Source: Plasmodium brasilianum (lineage: Eukaryota > Apicomplexa > Aconoidasida > Haemosporida > Plasmodiidae). Taken from it: 64,000 nt of DNA. The stretch is from NCBI RefSeq assembly GCF_023973825.1, contig NC_090117.1:910001-974000 (forward strand), written 5' to 3'. Below, piece after piece: positions 12,394-23,120 of this stretch. How positions within the stretch are numbered: the first letter of the stretch is position 1; each line of letters opens with the position of its first letter. The notes below the pieces were generated by a model that was given only the letters and a program-made list of their open reading frames with translations, was not told where the DNA came from and searched no databases. Position numbers and translations under genes: made by a program.

Positions 12394-14341
12394 GATTTCT
12401 CTTCACTTTGGTGGTATTTTAAAATTTTCAAGTTTCCAGAAAAAAAAAAAAAAAAAAAAAATATACGTATATTTATGTACAGTTCATACAAGTTTGTATA
12501 TGAAGAAAAAAAAAAAAAAAAATAATTATAATTCAATACACAAGATATTTGCTGATCATCATAAATGAATTATCATATATCGTTTAGAATGAAAAGTGCC
12601 AGCGAAAGTTTAAAAGTAAATTCTCTTTATATCCTGCTTAAACGAATATAAAAGGTATACAAAAAAATATATATAATGCGTATTCATGTATAAATACGTT
12701 TGTATAAAATGTGTTTTCATAAATATATGCATGTAAATAAGTTCACATACATATGTATGTTAGAATGTATGAACGGTTGAATGCTATGTTTGGGTATGCT
12801 TGGGTATGCGTGTTCCTCTTTTAAAGTGGTTTATGTTTGTATATTCCGTACAACGTAGGGGAATAACGTAAAAAATGAAAAGTTATAAAGGGCATGTACT
12901 TTTGAATTAAATTGCATTGTTGTATTTTGTCATTCAGATAAAGGTTAAAGCGGTTTTATTTCTTTTTTTTTTTTCTTTTTTTTCTTTTGTTTATTATACT
13001 TTTGCGATTACGCTTTTATATATGTTCGTTTTACAATTTAGAGAAGCATTAAAAACTTTAGTTTTTTCAAATGCAATATTTTGATAACATGGTGAGAAAA
13101 TGTATATTAATGTACATAAAATTATACATATTATATATATATATATATATATAATATATTTGTGCACATTTTTTTTTTTTTTTTTTGAAGTGAAAAATGA
13201 TAAGGTACAAAAAAAAAGGTATTCATTCGATCTGAAAAAAAAAAGCATGTACACGCTAGTATATTTTATTGCATACATGTACAAATGTATATATATGTAT
13301 GATAACTGCATATGTGTGAATAGTAGTTGTGCATTAAAAAAATTGGTAATTGAGGATTGTTATATTCTACGTAGGAACCTGGGAGAAAGTTGTGTGAGAA
13401 CATAAAGGAAATAAATATTTTCTTCTTAATAATAATGATTTTAAGAATTATTTTTTCTAGCTACTCAAGGTATTCCCTCAAGGTAAATTTTTACATTATA
13501 TTATATATATATACACCATGTGCATAATTTATAAAATGTGTTTTACAGAGATTATTGAGGCATTTTTATTTGTTCTTACCCAAACAATGTGCATATATAT
13601 GAAGTAATATATGTACATGTATACATATACGTATGCGTATAAATGTGTACAATACAACGTAAACACAAGGATGAACAAATTTCACAGTGTAAATTTACAT
13701 TCATCGATAGAAAACTATATCTAAAAAATGTAATGTGTGTTATATGTGTTGGTCAAAATTGTTCTTTTCTCTATTTTTCTCCTCTCTTTTATTCTTTTTT
13801 TATTCTTTTTTTTTTTTTACTTTTTTCTTTCTTTTTCTTTTTGGTTAAATCATAAAAAAAATTAATGTTCAAGAACATTCCTATTATCCTATTTTATGAT
13901 GATCATTTTATTTTATTTTTTCTAGTTTTGTGGAAATTTTAAAATTTTATTATTTAAATATGACCGCTAATCCCTTAAAATATAGTTTAATAAATAATAT
14001 ATACAATTTATTATTCTTTCATTTGAGCATTTTATTCTCCTCTTACATCAAAGGAATAATTATTCTTTTTTCTTTTTTTTTTTTTTTTTTGTCTGTTTTT
14101 TTGTTTTATGAGTATATTATTCTTTTTAGATGAACTGCATTAGAGAGTAATAATACATTTTTGGCACTTTACAGATTTTTTTATTTTTATTTTATTTTAT
14201 TATTTTTTTTTTTTTACATGAACAACCTTTTGTTACACAGTTTTGTCACACAGTTTTGTCACACAGTTTTATTACACACTTTAGTGTACATTACTTTATA
14301 AATCAGAATAAAATTTTTTTTTATTTTCTTTTTTTAAAAAA
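12394..14341. other. Divergent RPN1/PH-gene spacer
   Basis: This 1.9 kb spacer separates divergent genes. It contains poly-A and poly-T runs and AT tracts, plus exon-like pieces at 13435-14133 described as a candidate gene. No other feature is supported. Confidence 0.5.
13435..14133 (+). CDS. Possible small multi-exon membrane protein (tentative)
   Basis: The first piece (13435-13482) reads MILRIIFSSYSRYSLK and ends in a good donor (GTAAAT). Its Arg/Ser/aromatic composition without acidic residues resembles a mitochondrial presequence. Acceptor-like TTTTACAG sits before 13549, and a T-tract CTAG sits before 13926, where an open stretch encodes two hydrophobic segments (through 14133). One phase-consistent path uses an acceptor before 13551 and a weak donor at 13589, but several alternatives exist. 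I cannot name a family. The hydrophobic part is T-rich and could be chance. Confidence 0.25.
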
Positions 14342-15336
14342 ATGGAAATAGTGAATGAAGGTTGGGTATTTAAGCAGTCGAAATATTTGAAGAGGTTAAG
14401 GAAAAGGTATATGATACTAACAAAAAATTTCATTTGTTCCTTTAAGTCTCAGTATTACCAGGGGGAGAGGCCAACAGAGGTAATTTTTAAAAAAAAGGCA
14501 CATATAAGTGGTAAAGCGATGTTACAAAACGAATAAATAGGAACTAACGTTATTATGCATTTTATTATTACTGTGTTATTATGCATTTTATTATTACTGT
14601 GTTATTATGCATTTTATTATTACTGTGTTATTATGCATTTTATTATTACTGTGTTATTATGCATTTTATTATTACTGTTGTTATTATGCATTTTATTATT
14701 ACTGTTGTTATTATGCATTTTATTATTACTGTTGCTATTTTACGTTTTATTATTATTATTACGTCATGTACTCTGTGAAAAGCCTATTTTTACATGAGCC
14801 GAACTAGAAAAGATGGCACATCGTTCAATCGATTTGTTTAACAAAATTTTGAAAAAAATATTCCCAATGGTCTGCACACACAAACACACATAGTCGCCAA
14901 TATATATATGTATATACATGTACATAAACATACGTATATGCCTTTTTTGCGAATACACAGATATTGTACCTTAACAAATTTACCGAGTTAACTTCAATGG
15001 AAGATATTAGAAAGATAAAGTTGGTGGAAAACGAGTTAGATCTAACCAACATATATTTATTTAACATACGTTATAACAACAGGAAGATTTTGTTTGTGAC
15101 CTTGGATAAGGATGAGAAAAACAAATGGATAAGTAAATAATTCTTTCTTTTTTTTTTTTTTTTTTTTTTTTTTTTGTTTATGTGTGTGTTTATACCTTTC
15201 TGTTATTTTTCTTTTTACGTCTCTTTTTTTCATTTTTTAGTTTTAACCTTGTTCATATTCTCGTCAACCCTTTTTTACTTTTGTAGAGCATATCAGCAAG
15301 CAGATGGTAAAACCTACGGTTTTATTGAGCGAATAA
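14342..15336 (+). CDS. Small pleckstrin-homology (PH) domain protein
   Basis: A 119-residue protein that is essentially one PH domain, expected to bind phosphoinositides or proteins at a membrane. Exons are 14342-14479, 14961-15132 and 15287-15336; junctions are phase 0 and phase 1 and no stops intervene. Exon 1 gives the first strands (EGWVFKQSKYLKRLRKRYM), typical of a PH start with basic loop residues. Exon 2 supplies the middle strands, and its end carries the invariant C-terminal-helix Trp (KNKWI, residue 102). Exon 3 completes the helix (KHISKQMV). There is no N-terminal Gly for myristoylation and no other domain. Intron 1 contains a 26-bp minisatellite. The closing splice choice (TTGTAG before 15287) is the one that yields a natural helix end. 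Confidence 0.82.
14550..14752 (+). repeat. 26-bp minisatellite inside PH-gene intron 1
   Basis: About seven tandem copies of a 26-27 bp unit (core TTATTATGCATTTTATTATT). It lies wholly within the first intron of the PH-domain gene. Confidence 0.85.
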
Positions 15337-15692
15337 CAGTAAAAAAAAAAAAAAAATTATATATATATATATATTTAAAAATAAAACGAAAAGGCCTTAC
15401 ACTTCAAAAAAACAAATAACTCGTAAATACACTTTTATGGATTTTACGTGTTTTTTTTTTTTTTTTTTTTTTTTTATCTTTTTTTAATTATTCTTTTTTA
15501 AAAATGCAAATTTATATATATATTTATATATTTATACAACATACACACAAAAATAAATGAACGAACGAATGAATAGGAAAAAACTGCTTAAGTTTTAAAG
15601 ACACTTTTCCGATTAATTTTATTTCACCCTTCTCTCATTCCTTTTTTATTAATATTTTTGAAAAGAGAGTTATTCCGAAATTTTAATGCAAA

Positions 15693-15801
15693 TTAATTTG
15701 GGAATGTCGGAGTTAAATAATTATCATATTTATTATTTTCGTCAAAATTATATGAGCACAAACAATTTAAATTTAAGTAATTTTTTAGCTCTTCTTTTAA
15801 T
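15693..15801 (-). CDS. Orphan terminal exon, unknown gene (tentative)
   Basis: After a strong acceptor (TTTTTGTAG) an open frame encodes 35 residues beginning LKEELKNYLNLNC and ends at a stop at 15693. Its composition is unlike the surrounding spacer. Upstream on the same strand, at about 15875-15985, another open stretch (NELKKIQLDYIKSIQ onward) ends at a GTACAT donor. The two do not join in phase with the strongest sites, and no start codon connects cleanly. It lies just downstream of the RRM gene, so it is either a separate small gene or a chance ORF. Confidence 0.3.
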
Positions 15802-16021
15802 CTACAAAAATAAAAATACATAAATAATTACAATATATATAAGTGTATGAATAAGTATATAAAATATATGTGCATATATTATATGTACCTTCGCCTAAAT
15901 TGCTAAGACAAAATCGTTTAAGCAAATTAAGAAACAATTGTATAGATTTTATGTAGTCTAGTTGTATTTTTTTCAGTTCATTCTATGCGTTGTATTTTTT
16001 GCTTAATTTCATTCATTTTGT

Positions 16022-17637
16022 CTACTTGTTATCTTCCTTGTTTTCCTGCGGTTCCTCAACCTTGGTTAGAAGATTTAAAATAAAAGATTTATCTTTTTTT
16101 TTCTCCATTTCTTTCTCTTTCTTTTTCTTTTTTAATAGCTCATAGTTTTGTTCATTTAATTCGTTAATAATATCGTTTGTCAAGTCATCGTTAACTATTA
16201 TTTGTTCATTATTTTTGTAAATGTTCTTTAATTCTTCAATTGCCTTTTTATTCCCTGAACAGGTAAGGGGAAAACGATCAAAATATGAATATTACTTGTA
16301 CATGTAAAAAAGAAAAGAAAAGAAAAAGTATGGCTTGTAAAAAAAAAAAAAAAAAAAGGAAAAGAAAAAGAAAAAGAAAATGTATGATCTGTACATGTAG
16401 AAATAAAAAGAAAATGTATGATCTGTACATGTAAAAATAAAAAGAAAAAGTACGAATTGTGCATGTCAAAAAATAAGGGAAAAAAAGAAGGAAATAAAAT
16501 ATCATATTAAATAAATAAGAACTGTAGTATTTTCCCTCCATACATGATACAATTTTGCAAATTGAAAAAGTGATTTCTAATAAAGCACTGTAATATTTAA
16601 TACAAATTAATAAGGCAGTTATATTTACTAAACAAAATAACATTGGGTAAAAACATGCCCATTTCACATTCATAAATATAGTACACATTCACACATACAT
16701 AAATAGATACCTACATAGATACCTACATGGATACCTACATAGATACCTACATGGATACCTACATGGATACCTACATAGATACCTACATGGATACCTACAT
16801 AGATACCTACATGGATACCTACATGGATACCTACATGGATACCTACATAGATACCTACATGAATACCTACATAAATAAATAATATATGTATATGTGTACA
16901 TTTTCGTGCACGCATAAATTAGCTAAAAAGGGATGTAGACGTACTTATTACCTTTTATAGCTTTATATTTTATCTCGTCGCTTTTGCTAAGTGATAGCTT
17001 GAAATCGTATTCGCATATTGTGCTATCTTTCAAATTCTAATAATATGCAAATTGAAAAGGAAATGGGAGAAATGAACAGATACGTAAGGGAAAATAAGAG
17101 GTATGGTTTAACATCATTATTGGGGAGGTAGCAACATGTACGAAAAGGATAGTAAAAAATGAAAAAAATAAATAAAATAACAACTGCACAAATGTATCAA
17201 CTATTCATCACTGCTATGTTATTTCTTTTATAATTTATCTAATTACTTCGTACGCTTTTATAGCATCTTTGAAATGAACATATTTTATAAAAAACATGTT
17301 ACTGCTTTTTTTCCCGAAATAAATACCTTCACCTAACAAAGGTCCATCTGGAAATGCGAAAAAGGAAGAGAAAAATAAGACAAAAGGGGAAAAATAAAAA
17401 AATGAAAAAATGAAAAAATAAAAAAATGAAATAAGAGAAAAAATGGCAACACCAAATTGCAGAGCAAAAAAGACACATTCCTTTTTCTTCCCTATTTTCA
17501 TCTCTTCATATTTTAGTCTCATTAAATATATTTAACTATTTACATTTACTAAATATTTCGGTTATTTCAAATCGATTTATGTCAACAGGAATATTTTTGC
17601 AAAGTATAGTTCCGTTGCTATTGAGAATTTGGTTCAT
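16022..17637 (-). CDS. RRM-domain RNA-binding protein
   Basis: A 170-residue protein with one RNA recognition motif. Exons are 17637-17544, 17347-17247, 17036-16952 and 16254-16022, all with GT-AG borders and matching phases. The RRM spans about residues 9-85: RNP2-like strand TILCKNIP, helix ending FSKYGPLLGEG, RNP1-like strand NMFFIKYVHF, helix DAIKAYENL and a last strand ICEYDFKLSLSK. The tail is charged and coiled-coil-like, ending in Lys/Glu-rich sequence. Aromatic residues at the RNP1 positions support RNA binding. The target is unknown. Intron 3 (about 700 bp) carries a 12-bp minisatellite. The gene lies tail to tail with the PH gene. Confidence 0.85.
16700..16875 (+). repeat. 12-bp minisatellite inside RRM-gene intron 3
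   Basis: About 14 copies of GATACCTACATG/GATACCTACATA. The array is intronic in the minus-strand RRM gene. Both strands are open, which gives spurious Val-Gly-Ile-His and Arg-Tyr-Pro-Cys ORFs. Confidence 0.88.
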
Positions 17638-17709
17638 TTAGAAAAAGTGCTTTCCATATATACACAAGTCATGCATATATATATGATTACATATACGTAC
17701 ATACATGTG

Positions 17710-17743
<34 letters not shown>

Positions 17744-18896
17744 CATATATATATACACAACAAAATTAAAAAATTGATTTGCGGAAAAAAGGAAAAAACA
17801 AAAGCTAATTTTCGTATGCGTAATTATATTTTGAATGGTATGAAATAGTAAAAAAAAAAAAAAAAAAAAAAAAATGGATAATATAATGGATAATATAATG
17901 GATAATATAATGGATAATATAATGATGCTATGACTATAATACTATCTTGAAAATAATGATGAGTAATTTTATTTCCCCAAAAAGATTAGTAAAAAAGAGG
18001 GGCATTAAAAGACATATTTATATTGTGAATTACTTATGAGTAAGAAATATGAAAAGGGGAATTGAACTATTGTAATATAATAAAGAGCAAAAACATCATT
18101 TACGAGGAGTTTATTAAAGTATATTTAATTTGTAATGCAAAATTGTAAAAAAAAAAAAAAAAAAAAAAAATGATTGTTCATAAAAAGATAAGCAAATATT
18201 TATTATCCTTTTTAATACTTTAAAAATTGTTCATCTTATGTTTTGCTAAATTGGGAAAAAGGACTATGCAATCATGCAGATACATATATTTATAATACTG
18301 GAAGTACGATATGCCGTAAGTAAATTTTGTGTTTTGAAATAAAACTGCAACTTGTGTTTATTCTTTTTTTTTTTTTTTTTCTTTTCCATAATTAGCAAAA
18401 AGAAGGAAAAAAATAAAAATAAATTAATTAATAAACGAATGAATGGATAAATAAGTGAATGAATAAATAAACAAATAAACAGTTAAGTAATTGAATAGTG
18501 CTGCGTTACGCTTCGTTGTGCTTCGTTATGCTTCGTTATGCTTCGTTATGCTTCGTTATGCTTCGTTATGCTTTGATACGCTTCGTTACTTATATATTTT
18601 CTTGTAGTCTCTTTTGCATAGTTACGTATGGGCGCAATAGAACGCATTAATGAACTGTTTTAAAATAAATTGCCCCGTATGACGAGAAGAGTATGTGTAT
18701 TTATACATGTATCCATATGGTACCTTTTTAACTTCACTTTTCCAACGATTTTCTATAGTAATGCAAATTTTAAAATGTTATGGAGAAGGAAATTTTTCTG
18801 ACTAACATTAAAAGTTTTAGTGCTAAATGAACAATCGTTATTTATAAGTACAAAAAAGGGAAAAAACAATGGTCGTTGGTATATGAGCGGACTCGC

Positions 18897-18941
<45 letters not shown>

Positions 18942-19267
18942 TATATACACATGTGCTCAAATGTATTCATATGTATGACTATGTCGAGCTAATGAAAAAA
19001 GTGTAAGGCAAAGTGCGTTTTTACTAATTATTTTTAATAAATTGAGTATCATTATTGCTTTTTAAAAAATTAGCAAAAATAGAAACACACAAATGCTGGA
19101 GGAAAAGGGCGAACAAAAAAAAAAAAAGAAAAAAAAAAAAAAGGAAGAAGATATTGGGAGTCATAATTCTTACACTGTGCATATTATGAGAAACATATGC
19201 AAAAAAAAAAAAAAAAAAGAAACTGTTTCTACATTTATGCGCTATGCACTACTGAAGGAGATACATT
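17638..19267. other. RRM-gene upstream / CDC45 downstream spacer
   Basis: This 1.6 kb spacer contains AT microsatellites (about 17715-17755 and 18898-18945), four copies of ATGGATAATATA at 17877-17924, and about nine copies of a 10-bp CTTCGTTATG unit at 18500-18595. I see no gene. Confidence 0.6.
18500..18595 (+). repeat. 10-bp CTTCGTTATG tandem array
   Basis: About nine copies of the decamer, richer in GC than the surrounding spacer. The period is not a multiple of three, unlike most other arrays in the window. Confidence 0.8.
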
Positions 19268-21433
19268 TTACAGGCTCCTTTCGTCCACGTCCTCCACTTT
19301 TTCCACTTCGTCTTCTTCCTCCGCTTCGTCTACTTCCTCCGCTTCGTCTACTTCCTCCACTTCGTCTACTTCCTCCGCTTCGTCTACTTCCTCCGCTTCG
19401 TCTACTTCTTCCGCTTCGTCTACTTCTTCCTCTTCGTTTACTTCCTCCTCTTCGTCCATTTCCCCCGCTTTGTCTTCTTCCTCCGCTTCGTCCTTTTCCC
19501 CCGCTTCGTCTACTTCCTCCTCGGTGGTGCTAGCATCCTGGGTTATTTCGCGCTTGTGCTCATGCTTGATGATCCCCCTGAAGACTTCCTTGATCTCGTC
19601 GAGTATGAACTTCAAGTCGTTTCTTCTAAGTCTGATTGTGTTAACATCGGCAAGAGTATCATAATCAATCTGTTCTGCATTGGAGTACGCAATTTTGGAA
19701 AAAATAATAGGCCAATAGTCTTTTTTATTTAAAGGTGTAAAGCCATAAATAATAGTTTCATCAGAGTCAGTGATGTGACAAACAAGGAGGTGATAAGTTT
19801 TATATTTGTCATTGCAGTAGGATTGGAATGAAGAGAACATATTAGAAATAAACTTCAATTCAAAAGAATGATTATAGGAATTTTTGGCTGTTTGGAAAAT
19901 GTTCATATAGATTTTAAAAGCAGAAGTAATAGTAATAGATTTTTTATTACTCTCCATAATTTTTTTAATTAATATACTTAAGTAGCTAGCTGCATTTCGA
20001 TGTAAATGTTTTTCAATAAGTTTATCATAGATTTCACATTGTTTCAGTCTATCTTTAAAAATATTAAATAAGAAATCGGATGTTTTGAGACAATTATATA
20101 AATATGTATCCATTTTTTTTACTCTATTAATATATATATGTATAAGTATGATCATAAAATAGAAACTATCACTATTGTAAAGTACATAAGTTCTTCTCTT
20201 CCATCCTAAAGTATTCATTGGTTTTATAATTTTTATAAAATTTTTTAGTTTTACTAATATTTCATTTTGTTTTTTTAAATCTAATTGTCTAAAATTACCA
20301 GTAAATTCTTTTATTTCGATATGACACATTGCTCTTATTTGATTGAAAGTATTCTTTACATTTTTATGATCGTATATATATATCCTTTCATCAATTTCTA
20401 GTGATTCATTTAACGAGATAAATGATAACATGGGTAGTAATCCCCTTTCCGAATCAAAGGAAATGAAATGTCCATTAGATATGTTTAATGAATCTTCATG
20501 TAAATTCTTTATTTCTTTGTTATAATAGTCATATGTTATTTGATCCGTCTTTAAATATGATATGAGTGATATACTACAGATAAAAATTATGGCGGAAGAA
20601 TCGTCTTCACTTACGCATTGTACGAAGGGATATATCATCAAGCATAGGCACTTGTTTTCTTCTTTAATTATTGCACTATGATCATATAGCCTCGAAGGGA
20701 CGTTCCTCCCCTTCCCTTTCCGCTTAGCATTCTCATCGTAGATAGGGAACGGGTACTCACATCCACCTCGCCGTCCATTCCCTCGTACATCTCCACGCGT
20801 ATCTTCTTGTACATCTCCACGCGTATCTTCTTGTACATCTCCACGCGTATCATCTTGTACATCTCCACTTCTTTCATCTCTTTCGCCGCCTCTCCCCCCG
20901 TCTTTCTCACTTCTACTGTATATACTCATAATTTCATTGAGCTCTGCCTCGTTCAGTACCAAGTCCCATTTATCACTGTTTGCAAAAATTTCATGAAAAG
21001 GTCTCTTATTATCTATAACGAAAAACTTCAAATAATCCAAGTAATTCCTTCCTAATATTTTACTAAAAAAGTTTTCAATAGACTCATAAATACTAATATC
21101 TGTGTTTATGTGACAACATATACCTATTAATATTACTGCAAAGAAATAATCTCTGTAATATTCTTTATTTTTGGAATATATATCATCATATTTTTTAAAA
21201 AATTTTGTCATATCTTCTTTTTTTTCTATAGCATAACTGAATATGTTAATATCTTTTTTTAAATTTTTATGAAAATGTAATATATGTTCTGTACATATTG
21301 AGTCAATATTGTTAGAATAAAATATAAATATATTAAATTTGAATTCTTCATTTTTCCTATTTGATAACTCTTTTATTTCTCGGTTCACTCTCATGTAGTG
21401 ATTCATGAACTCCTCTGCCTTTACAAACCCCAT
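19268..21433 (-). CDS. CDC45: CDC45-like replication initiation protein
   Basis: A 721-residue single-exon protein, probably the CDC45 subunit of the CMG replicative helicase. The N-terminal part resembles the DHH-like fold of CDC45: a strand ending FYSNNIDSICTE, where other CDC45 proteins have a Asp-Ala-Asp-like motif, and FFVIDNKRPFHEIFA, corresponding to the conserved D-x-H/K-R-P element. The C-terminal part (about residues 560-640) matches the conserved end, with a pattern YWPIIFSKIAYSNAEQ then LRRNDLKFILDEI. Parasite-specific additions are a GDVQEDTR repeat at about 190-225 and an acidic Glu-Val-Asp-Glu-Ala repeat tail at about 641-718. The DHH Asp residues are only partly kept, as usual for this non-catalytic family. 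The assignment is from memory of motif order, so a profile search would settle it. Confidence 0.75.
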   Translation of the reverse strand: MGFVKAEEFMNHYMRVNREIKELSNRKNEEFKFNIFIFYSNNIDSICTEHILHFHKNLKKDINIFSYAIEKKEDMTKFFKKYDDIYSKNKEYYRDYFFAVILIGICCHINTDISIYESIENFFSKILGRNYLDYLKFFVIDNKRPFHEIFANSDKWDLVLNEAELNEIMSIYSRSEKDGGRGGERDERSGDVQDDTRGDVQEDTRGDVQEDTRGDVRGNGRRGGCEYPFPIYDENAKRKGKGRNVPSRLYDHSAIIKEENKCLCLMIYPFVQCVSEDDSSAIIFICSISLISYLKTDQITYDYYNKEIKNLHEDSLNISNGHFISFDSERGLLPMLSFISLNESLEIDERIYIYDHKNVKNTFNQIRAMCHIEIKEFTGNFRQLDLKKQNEILVKLKNFIKIIKPMNTLGWKRRTYVLYNSDSFYFMIILIHIYINRVKKMDTYLYNCLKTSDFLFNIFKDRLKQCEIYDKLIEKHLHRNAASYLSILIKKIMESNKKSITITSAFKIYMNIFQTAKNSYNHSFELKFISNMFSSFQSYCNDKYKTYHLLVCHITDSDETIIYGFTPLNKKDYWPIIFSKIAYSNAEQIDYDTLADVNTIRLRRNDLKFILDEIKEVFRGIIKHEHKREITQDASTTEEEVDEAGEKDEAEEEDKAGEMDEEEEVNEEEEVDEAEEVDEAEEVDEAEEVDEVEEVDEAEEVDEAEEEDEVEKVEDVDERSL

Positions 21434-22063
21434 TTTTTTTTTTTTTCATTTAGGGGTTTGGCTTCGTGGGAAGAGCAGCTCTGGATGGAAGTACAGTCCA
21501 TAAGAGCTACGATTCGTGTATGTTCGTGAGGGTGCTTATACTTGAGTACATGGAAATGTATGGAGCATCCCCCTTGTGTATTCTTTCCGTTTCACGTTCT
21601 TTGGCACTTGTCCCTTATAATATTTACACATTAGTCATTTTATTTATAACGAGCGAACACCAGTGCAGCAGTATAGCAGTATAGCGATACAGTAGTATGT
21701 CAGTATAGCAGCACTGCTAGGTACACATATATACGTTTACATATGTGTATTTGTATATGTGTATTTGTATATGTATGTGCATATATGACATACAATTTCA
21801 GTTCTTAGAAATTTCTTAAGCGAATTATTGAATGTTTTAAATGAAGGAGTTATGAAAATGGGGGGGGGGGAGAAAGGCATATACATATGAATATACGCAT
21901 GCACAGTACGTACGCGTACACATATACACATACACATGTATACATATGCACACATACTAGCGTCCAAATGTGCGGACTCGGGAGATATTCGCAAAAGCTT
22001 ATACCTCTTAGATAAATCAATAACATTAATGGAGATTCTCCACTTCTCCTATTTTTTGTAAGT

Positions 22064-22557
22064 TCATTTCATTTTATCGTAAGGAGAATAACGTTGTTCA
22101 TTGTTTCTTTTATGGGCTTTGAAGTTACAAAATGATATCTCCTTTTTGCCTTTCCAATTTTGTACATATTTTGCATATTCTTTTTTGTGCTTACTGTGCA
22201 CATCGTATTTTGTACATATTTTGCGTTTCTAATTTTTTTTTTTTTTTTTTTTTTGTTCGCTTGACATATATATAAATATATATAAATATATATATATATA
22301 TAATATATATATAAATATATATAATATATATAAATATATATATTATATATATATATATATGTATCACTGCGTATTACTAGTTGGTTAAGAATGCAAATTG
22401 GGAAGTCAAACACGTAGGTGCAATTGTAAGTATAATATATCAAAATAAAGAAAACGAATTAGAAAAAGAAAATATGTAAAAGCATATTTTTTCTATTTCT
22501 CTTTCAGTAAGGAAGTACATTTTGTACATCATGTAAATGTGCCAAAAGGAGGGACAT

Positions 22558-22588
<31 letters not shown>

Positions 22589-22754
22589 CCATCTTTTATA
22601 TCTTTTTATTTCGATTTTACTTCTTTTATTTGTTTTTTTTTTTTCTTCCTCTTTTATTTCTTCTTACCAGCATACTTTTCGTTAAGTCCAAACTCAGTGG
22701 GAATTCATATATCCCTTGTTGCTTCACTTGTTTGAATAAAAGACGAATGGACAT
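22064..22754 (-). CDS. Possible small two-exon gene (83 residues, tentative)
   Basis: Exon 1 (22754-22668) starts at an ATG in good A-rich context and reads MSIRLLFKQVKQQGIYEFPL onward for 29 codons, ending in a GTAAGA donor. In phase 0 it can join 22228-22064, a 54-codon Lys-rich stretch ending in TGA (contains YVQNWKGKK). The start resembles a mitochondrial protein. Against the join, the acceptor is preceded by poly-A instead of a T-tract, and the second exon overlaps a possible plus-strand intron. Exon 1 looks more credible than exon 2. Confidence 0.35.
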
Positions 22755-22882
22755 ATTATATTTTATATGGGTACTTTCCTATTATTCCATTTCGCTCCTT
22801 AATGAATTGTTCTTTTGTGAACCTTTCCTCCTGAGCATGTATCTTTTATTATTTTTTCAAATTCCAACCTTTAAGGTCGTTT

Positions 22883-23120
22883 TTTGTTTGTGTTTACGTT
22901 TGTGTTTACGTTTGTGTTTACGTTTGTGTTTACGTTTGTGTTTATGTTTGTGTTTATGTTTGTGTTTATGTTTGTGTTTATGTTTGTGTTTATGTTTGTG
23001 TTTACGTTTGTGTTTATGTTTGTGTTTACGTTTGTGTTTATGTTTGTGTTTACGTTTGTGTTTATGTTTGTGTTTATGTTTGTGTTTATGTTTGTGTCTA
23101 CGTTTGTGTTTATGTTTGTC
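22883..23120 (+). repeat. 12-bp TTTGTGTTTATG/TTTGTGTTTACG array
   Basis: About 20 copies of a dodecamer alternating ATG and ACG variants. It is open in the plus frames, giving false Cys-Leu and Phe-Val ORFs. It sits in the long CDC45/RPB4 spacer. Confidence 0.88.

Noticed and set aside
12994..13311. Minus-strand ORF ending SVIAKV
   Set aside because: It crosses AT microsatellite and poly-T, no acceptor supports its coding-like end, and no partner exon was found.
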